From assembly GCA_964571815.1 (NCBI GenBank), contig CAZNDN010000015.1, positions 1 to 52,564 on the forward strand: DNA of 52,564 nucleotides, given 5' to 3'. Under the pieces are notes generated by a model, which was given only the letters and a program-made list of their open reading frames with translations, was not told where the DNA came from and did no database searches. Source of the stretch: CAZNDN01 sp964571815. GTDB lineage: Bacteria > Fibrobacterota > Chitinivibrionia > Chitinivibrionales > WJKA01. This document shows positions 48,520 to 52,564 of the stretch, in pieces; position 1 is the stretch's first letter, and each line of letters opens with the position of its first letter. Position numbers and translations under genes: made by a program.

Positions 48520-50670
48520 GTGAGCGGTAGGGCGACAATTCTGCAACGATCCACCTTGCGACTGCGGCGAGCGGTGTTGGGACTCGTGGCTGGAGCGGCC
48601 GCCTGCAGCGGGGCATCGGCGGTACTGAGTGATTGCCGTGTGATCACGGGCCCGCGAGGGGTTGTTGTCGTGCTGGAGGCCGACGGGCGCTTCGGGCTTG
48701 CGGGAAGAGTTCAGAAGAAGCGCGGCGGCGCAAGTGTGTTTCTGGAGGTATCCGACGCGATTTACGGGCTTGAAGCTCATACCTTTCGAGCGTTTCCGAA
48801 ACATTTCCCCGTGAGCAGGATAACAGTCAAGGATGCGGTTGCCGAGTCGTCGATCCTGCTTCAGATAGACATGCAACTCCCGCCGCCGCCGGGGCTTCGT
48901 CTCAAGCAGAAGGGGAACCAGTGGCTTGCGATGTTGAGTAGTCGCCCACAGCCCGCCCTGGAATGGCGGGCGCCACGGAGCGGGACGAGCTCCGCGGAGC
49001 CGAAGCGTTCGTCTCCCACGCCCTCGGCGTCGGCCTCCAGGCCCCCGCCGTCGGCCGCGAAACCCGCGGCCTCATCGCGGAAGACGGCGGCCGCTTTGCC
49101 GAAGAAGCGGCCGGTGCGGCAGGAGACCGGGAAGAGAAAGGTCGCAAGCGACAAGTCCAGTCTTGTCATGCTTACCGATCTGGTTCATCTCTGCAGGAAC
49201 GACGTGGAGCTGGTGCAACTGCATTTCTCGCGCGAAGTCAGCCACCGCACCAGGCGGGAGAACGGGAAGTACATGATTGCCCTGCCCGATGTCATATCGG
49301 GGCTTTCGGAATCGGCCTATCGGCCCGGCAATTCACTTCTGGTCGATTCGCTTATACTCAGGGAGCGCACGGAAGGTGCGAAGAACTGGCTGCTGGTGAC
49401 GATTCATACGGGTTCGGGTGAGAGTACGCCCCTGACGGCTTTTCGGGGAGACCGGATAGATGTGTTCGCCGCCAGGCCTCCGGACAAGACGGGGTTCTCG
49501 ATGTGGTCGGCGCGGGGGGGAGAACGCGTGGCCGCGGAGTTCGTGAAGCTTCCGCGACACACTGCAGATCTGGCCGCTCTCAAGAAAAAGGCGAAAGACG
49601 CTTCGCGAAAGGACCTGGCAAAGAAGGAAACATTCACGGTGGCCTCGGCGCGGGCCGGGGATGTCGGGAGCAAGCCCGGGGCGGGTACGAAGCGTGAAAA
49701 GGGCGGCGAAACGAAAGAGGACGACGGCAAGAAGGTCGAAGACGGTGGGAAGCAACCGGCGGCCGCACCCGCCCCGCCTCCGCTTCCGGACGAGCAGCCC
49801 CCCGACCCGCTTGAGCCGCGGACGCTGGTAGTCATGAAAGACAAAATCAACATCCGGAATGAGCCTTCGACCCGCTCCAGGGAGTCGGTAATCACACAGC
49901 TTTCCCTGGGCACAATCGGCCACGTGAAGCAGCGGAAGAATTCATGGGTTTTCCTTGAGACACCCTCGGCCGAAGGGTGGGTGTACGCGTCGCTGTTGCG
50001 GGACAGTGCGAAGGTACCCGAAGCGATATGGGAGGAGGTACGGGCGCGGGAAATCGCCGCTGAGGAGGCGCGGTTGCGGGAAGCGGAAAAGAAGGAAGCG
50101 GTCGCGGCGGCGAAAGCCGAGATGCCGGCATCCGGTTCTTCGGAACCCGGAGTGCCTGAACCTGGGGTGTCGTCGGCCGATGCCGAGTCATCGAAGCCCG
50201 AGACGACTACCGTAGTCGAACAGGAGGAGAAAACCCCCCGGACCATCACCTACCGTGTTCTTGGACGGGATCCATTCATACCGCTCCGAACAAAGGAATC
50301 CGACACACTCGTTGATCCGCAGAAAGCGCGACTGGTGGGAATCCTTTACGATGAAACCGATCGTCTCGGGCTGCTGGAAACTACAGCCGGAGGAAAGCGT
50401 GCTTTTGCCGTGCGGGAGGGAGACCGGGTGGAAAAGGGCCGGGTTCTGAAAGTACGACCGGACGAAGTCGTCTTTCTGCTTACCGAGATGGGGATTTCGC
50501 ATACCTACATATTGCGGCTTGCACCGCCGACACGTAATCCTTACGGCAATGAACCCCGGGAGCATGATCGGCAGGGGACGCCGGAAGAATCCCTGTCGTC
50601 GGCCGGCCTCGAATCGGGCTCCACCATTTCCGGGCAGACAACCAGCGAGGTAACCCATGAAGGCGAGTAG
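48520..50670 (+). CDS. AMIN-like/SH3/PilP-like fusion protein of the pilus machine
   Basis: 716 residues where a PilP of about 180 is expected. A basic start and signal-like segment (AVLGLVAGAAACSGASAVLS) lead into an AMIN-like beta domain (about 37-140). A Ser/Pro/Ala/Lys-rich linker follows (about 143-205), then a second AMIN-like domain (about 212-325; LVHLCRNDVELVQLHFSREV), another low-complexity linker, an SH3-type domain (about 438-490; KINIRNEPSTRSRES, then WVFLETPSAEGWVYASLL), a charged helix, and a C-terminal PilP-like domain from about 578 (YRVLGRDPFIPLRTKESD; ARLVGILYDETDRLGLLETT; AFAVREGDRVEKGRVL). The GTG start has GGAGG seven bases upstream. AMIN and SH3 domains bind peptidoglycan. 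The AMIN assignment rests on strand pattern and context, so it is inference; the PilP part is firmer. Confidence 0.8.
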   Translation: MSGRATILQRSTLRLRRAVLGLVAGAAACSGASAVLSDCRVITGPRGVVVVLEADGRFGLAGRVQKKRGGASVFLEVSDAIYGLEAHTFRAFPKHFPVSRITVKDAVAESSILLQIDMQLPPPPGLRLKQKGNQWLAMLSSRPQPALEWRAPRSGTSSAEPKRSSPTPSASASRPPPSAAKPAASSRKTAAALPKKRPVRQETGKRKVASDKSSLVMLTDLVHLCRNDVELVQLHFSREVSHRTRRENGKYMIALPDVISGLSESAYRPGNSLLVDSLILRERTEGAKNWLLVTIHTGSGESTPLTAFRGDRIDVFAARPPDKTGFSMWSARGGERVAAEFVKLPRHTADLAALKKKAKDASRKDLAKKETFTVASARAGDVGSKPGAGTKREKGGETKEDDGKKVEDGGKQPAAAPAPPPLPDEQPPDPLEPRTLVVMKDKINIRNEPSTRSRESVITQLSLGTIGHVKQRKNSWVFLETPSAEGWVYASLLRDSAKVPEAIWEEVRAREIAAEEARLREAEKKEAVAAAKAEMPASGSSEPGVPEPGVSSADAESSKPETTTVVEQEEKTPRTITYRVLGRDPFIPLRTKESDTLVDPQKARLVGILYDETDRLGLLETTAGGKRAFAVREGDRVEKGRVLKVRPDEVVFLLTEMGISHTYILRLAPPTRNPYGNEPREHDRQGTPEESLSSAGLESGSTISGQTTSEVTHEGE

Positions 50671-52036
50671 ACTTCTACGGGCCTTGTCGCGGTGTACGGT
50701 AGCGGCACTATGCGCCGCAACCGTGGTCACGGCGTTCGAGGCAATGGAACTTCAGGAGAGGGAAACATTCGGAGGGGCATACGGCCCTGTCCAATCGGAA
50801 TCAACTGAAATGTCCCGGGATCAGGTGTATGCCCGATGGATCTGGCACGACGCCGACGTGCATTCCGTGTTCCACGAACTCTCTAAAATCGCCGGTATCG
50901 ATATCGTTGTTTCCGATCGCGTAGGCGGCACCGTCACGTTGAATGTGACCAACAAGACATGGAAAGACGTGTTCAATATCGTTTGCAAGCTTCGAGAGCT
51001 GGTGGCCACCAAGGAGAAGGAATACATTTTCGTTCAGACCTATCAGGAGATGCAGAGCAAACGCATCGAACAGGCAAGCGGGGCTCAGCAGGTGGAGCAA
51101 CTGAGTCCTCTGGAAAGGGAAATTATTCGGATCAGCAATGTGGAGGCGAATGAGATCAGCGCTTCAATCCAGGAACTCCTCTCCGAAAGGGGGAAGGTGA
51201 GCGTCGTGGAGCACACCAACGCCCTGATCGTTTTCGATACGCGCGCCAATATTGCTCAGGTACGCGACATGGTCAGCAAGCTCGATGTGGAAACCGAACA
51301 GATCTCGATATCCGCGAAGATCATCGAAGTCAGCTCAAGCTCGTTGCAGAATGTTGGGGTACAGTGGGGCTTTTTCGGCGACGTCGGTGGGACGCCGGCA
51401 TCGGTCGAACACGTGCCCGAGGGCGCTCCGATTGTCTCCAATCCTCTTGAGCGTCTCACGTACGGGGTCCTGCAGTCGGACCGTCTGGCTCTGACGCTGG
51501 AATACCTGTTTCAGGAGAGTGAAGGGGAAGTTGTTGCGCAGCCCAGCATTATGACACTGGACAACAAGGAGGCCTCGATCTTCATGGGCAGCCGGATTCC
51601 GCTCATATCCAAGGATGAGGCCGGGAACAATGAGGTGGTTTTCGAGGAGGCGGGGACCGAGCTTACCGTCACACCTCATGTCACCGACGGTCGGCGGATC
51701 ATGCTGGATATCAACGCCAAGAAGGAATCGCCCGATGCCACCGGAAACATCCAGAGCCAGGAGGCGCAGACCAGCGTTGTGGTCAGCAACGGCGAAACCG
51801 TGGTTATCGCCGGACTCACTTCCAACGAAAACCAGACGACCGAGGACGGGATTCCGTTCTTGAAGGATCTTCCCCTGATCGGTCACCTGTTCAAGCGTTT
51901 GGGCGACAGAGTGGACAAGCGTGATCTTGTGATTTTTGTGACACCACACGTGATACAGAAGCAAATCGAGAAAATATCCGCTGAGACGGAATCGCCCGCT
52001 CCGTCCATGGGCGATTCCCTTTCTTTCGCGGAGTAA
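50657..52036 (+). CDS. pilQ: Type IV pilus secretin PilQ (short form)
   Basis: The outer-membrane channel through which the pilus passes. 459 residues, against 650-900 in common PilQ proteins. After the signal peptide come N0 (VHSVFHELSKIAGIDIVVSD), N1 (IIRISNVEANEISASIQELL; VVEHTNALIVFDTRANIAQV), and the secretin core (VVAQPSIMTLDNKEASIFMG; ELTVTPHVTDGRRIMLDINA; VVVSNGETVVIAGL; FLKDLPLIGHLFKRLG; DLVIFVTPHVI). There is no AMIN domain before N0. Those domains appear to sit in the upstream fusion protein, whose end overlaps this gene by 14 bases. Confidence 0.95.
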   Translation: MKASRLLRALSRCTVAALCAATVVTAFEAMELQERETFGGAYGPVQSESTEMSRDQVYARWIWHDADVHSVFHELSKIAGIDIVVSDRVGGTVTLNVTNKTWKDVFNIVCKLRELVATKEKEYIFVQTYQEMQSKRIEQASGAQQVEQLSPLEREIIRISNVEANEISASIQELLSERGKVSVVEHTNALIVFDTRANIAQVRDMVSKLDVETEQISISAKIIEVSSSSLQNVGVQWGFFGDVGGTPASVEHVPEGAPIVSNPLERLTYGVLQSDRLALTLEYLFQESEGEVVAQPSIMTLDNKEASIFMGSRIPLISKDEAGNNEVVFEEAGTELTVTPHVTDGRRIMLDINAKKESPDATGNIQSQEAQTSVVVSNGETVVIAGLTSNENQTTEDGIPFLKDLPLIGHLFKRLGDRVDKRDLVIFVTPHVIQKQIEKISAETESPAPSMGDSLSFAE

Positions 52037-52098
52037 TTCCGCAAGCCCGCTTTGCGGCGGGGAGGCACACAATGATGCGAACCCGAAGGGGGAGGGCC

Positions 52099-52470
52099 AT
52101 GAGAGCTGTACTCGTCGGTATTGCCGTCGCTTCCGCCCTGGTCGTTGGAGGGTGTTCAACCAACAGAATCGAGCTGGAGAACCAATCGGGGGGTTCGGTG
52201 ACATTTGTGTTCCGGGGGAAGCAGTACAGCGTTTCGCAGGGCGCGAGCAGAAACATTGAAGATATTCCCAACGGCGCATTCGAGTACGGAACCGACTACA
52301 AGCCGCCGGCGGGAGCGCAAAGCTCCACGGAGCAGGGGCCCGTGAGTGGTACCCTTACGTTCCAGAAAGACCAGACCGAATACGTATTCTTCTACGGCTC
52401 CACGTATCTCGGCGGCAAATATGTCCTGACGCTTGCCATTTCGAGTTCGAATCGGGTCGGTGATCTCTGA
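52099..52470 (+). CDS. Small lipoprotein
   Basis: 123 residues with a lipoprotein signal (RAVLVGIAVASALVVGGC). The mature part is beta-rich (RIELENQSGGSVTFVFRGKQ) and of unknown family. The ATG at 52099 has GGGAGGG directly upstream; the frame is open from 52072. It follows pilQ by 62 bases and could be a pilotin-like or pilus-accessory lipoprotein, but nothing shows that. The last 94 bases of the window hold no gene. Confidence 0.72.
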   Translation: MRAVLVGIAVASALVVGGCSTNRIELENQSGGSVTFVFRGKQYSVSQGASRNIEDIPNGAFEYGTDYKPPAGAQSSTEQGPVSGTLTFQKDQTEYVFFYGSTYLGGKYVLTLAISSSNRVGDL

Positions 52471-52564
52471 ACGCACCGCTGCAGGCGCCGTTCCGCCTGT
52501 CGGTATGCCCCTCCCATTATGCACAGTCCTCTTTCACGCCTTCCTCCACTGCGGGCGCCCCTTT

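Overview
This is a high-GC chromosomal segment from a diderm bacterium. The envelope genes show it: a Tol-type machine (tolQ, tolR, tolA/tonB-like, tolB, ybgF/cpoB), a type IV pilus pilM-N-O-P-Q cluster with a secretin, several lipoproteins with recognisable lipoboxes, and an RseP/CdsA/UppS/Dxr envelope cluster. The housekeeping cluster is bacterial in order (rplM-rpsI-rpsB-tsf-pyrH-frr-uppS-cdsA-dxr-rseP). The mix of a eukaryotic-type HisA, MORN-repeat lipoproteins, TrmFO, a NifU-type scaffold and a secretin-based pilus suggests an under-sampled FCB- or PVC-like lineage. I cannot place it further from sequence alone. No rRNA, tRNA, CRISPR array, IS element or phage gene was seen. A run of 100 N (3135-3234) marks a scaffold gap.

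Layout. 1-2111 (minus): hisA, an exported isoaspartyl methyltransferase and a truncated adenylate-kinase-like gene, all overlapping. 2389-4418: a MORN lipoprotein, then a broken 328-bp tandem repeat with short hairpins around the N gap. 4419-8735: PBP4-type carboxypeptidase, nrdR, a cyclophilin-FKBP lipoprotein fusion and small unknown genes. 9039-10676 (plus): a degenerate GGDEF protein, a STAS protein and a BamE-like lipoprotein. 10801-17365 (minus): a MalFGK-type ABC importer with a membrane-tethered binding protein and an exported TPR protein, followed by a membrane-anchored gluzincin-like protein. 17795-27783 (plus): hybrid histidine kinase, trmFO, the Tol cluster (without pal), a HAD phosphatase and folC. 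27903-29870 (minus): nifU and a DHH phosphoesterase. 30255-30986 (plus): a metallophosphoesterase.

31000-41495 (minus) is the translation/envelope super-cluster, ending in a fusion of a TolB-N-like domain with MORN repeats. 41608-42740 (plus): a glucosyl-3-phosphoglycerate synthase-like enzyme plus a 55-residue membrane protein. 42850-45340: an HDOD pair divergent from a PilZ protein. 45428-52470 (plus): a pilus assembly region. Here the usual small PilP is replaced by a 716-residue protein that appears to combine AMIN-like domains, an SH3 domain and a PilP-like C-terminus, next to a short PilQ lacking AMIN domains.

The most unusual items are the AMIN-like/SH3/PilP fusion with its short secretin, the 328-bp repeat array at the assembly gap, the eukaryotic-type HisA, the lipid-anchored cyclophilin-FKBP fusion and the paired MORN proteins. 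I did not find a clear new defence or mobile system.
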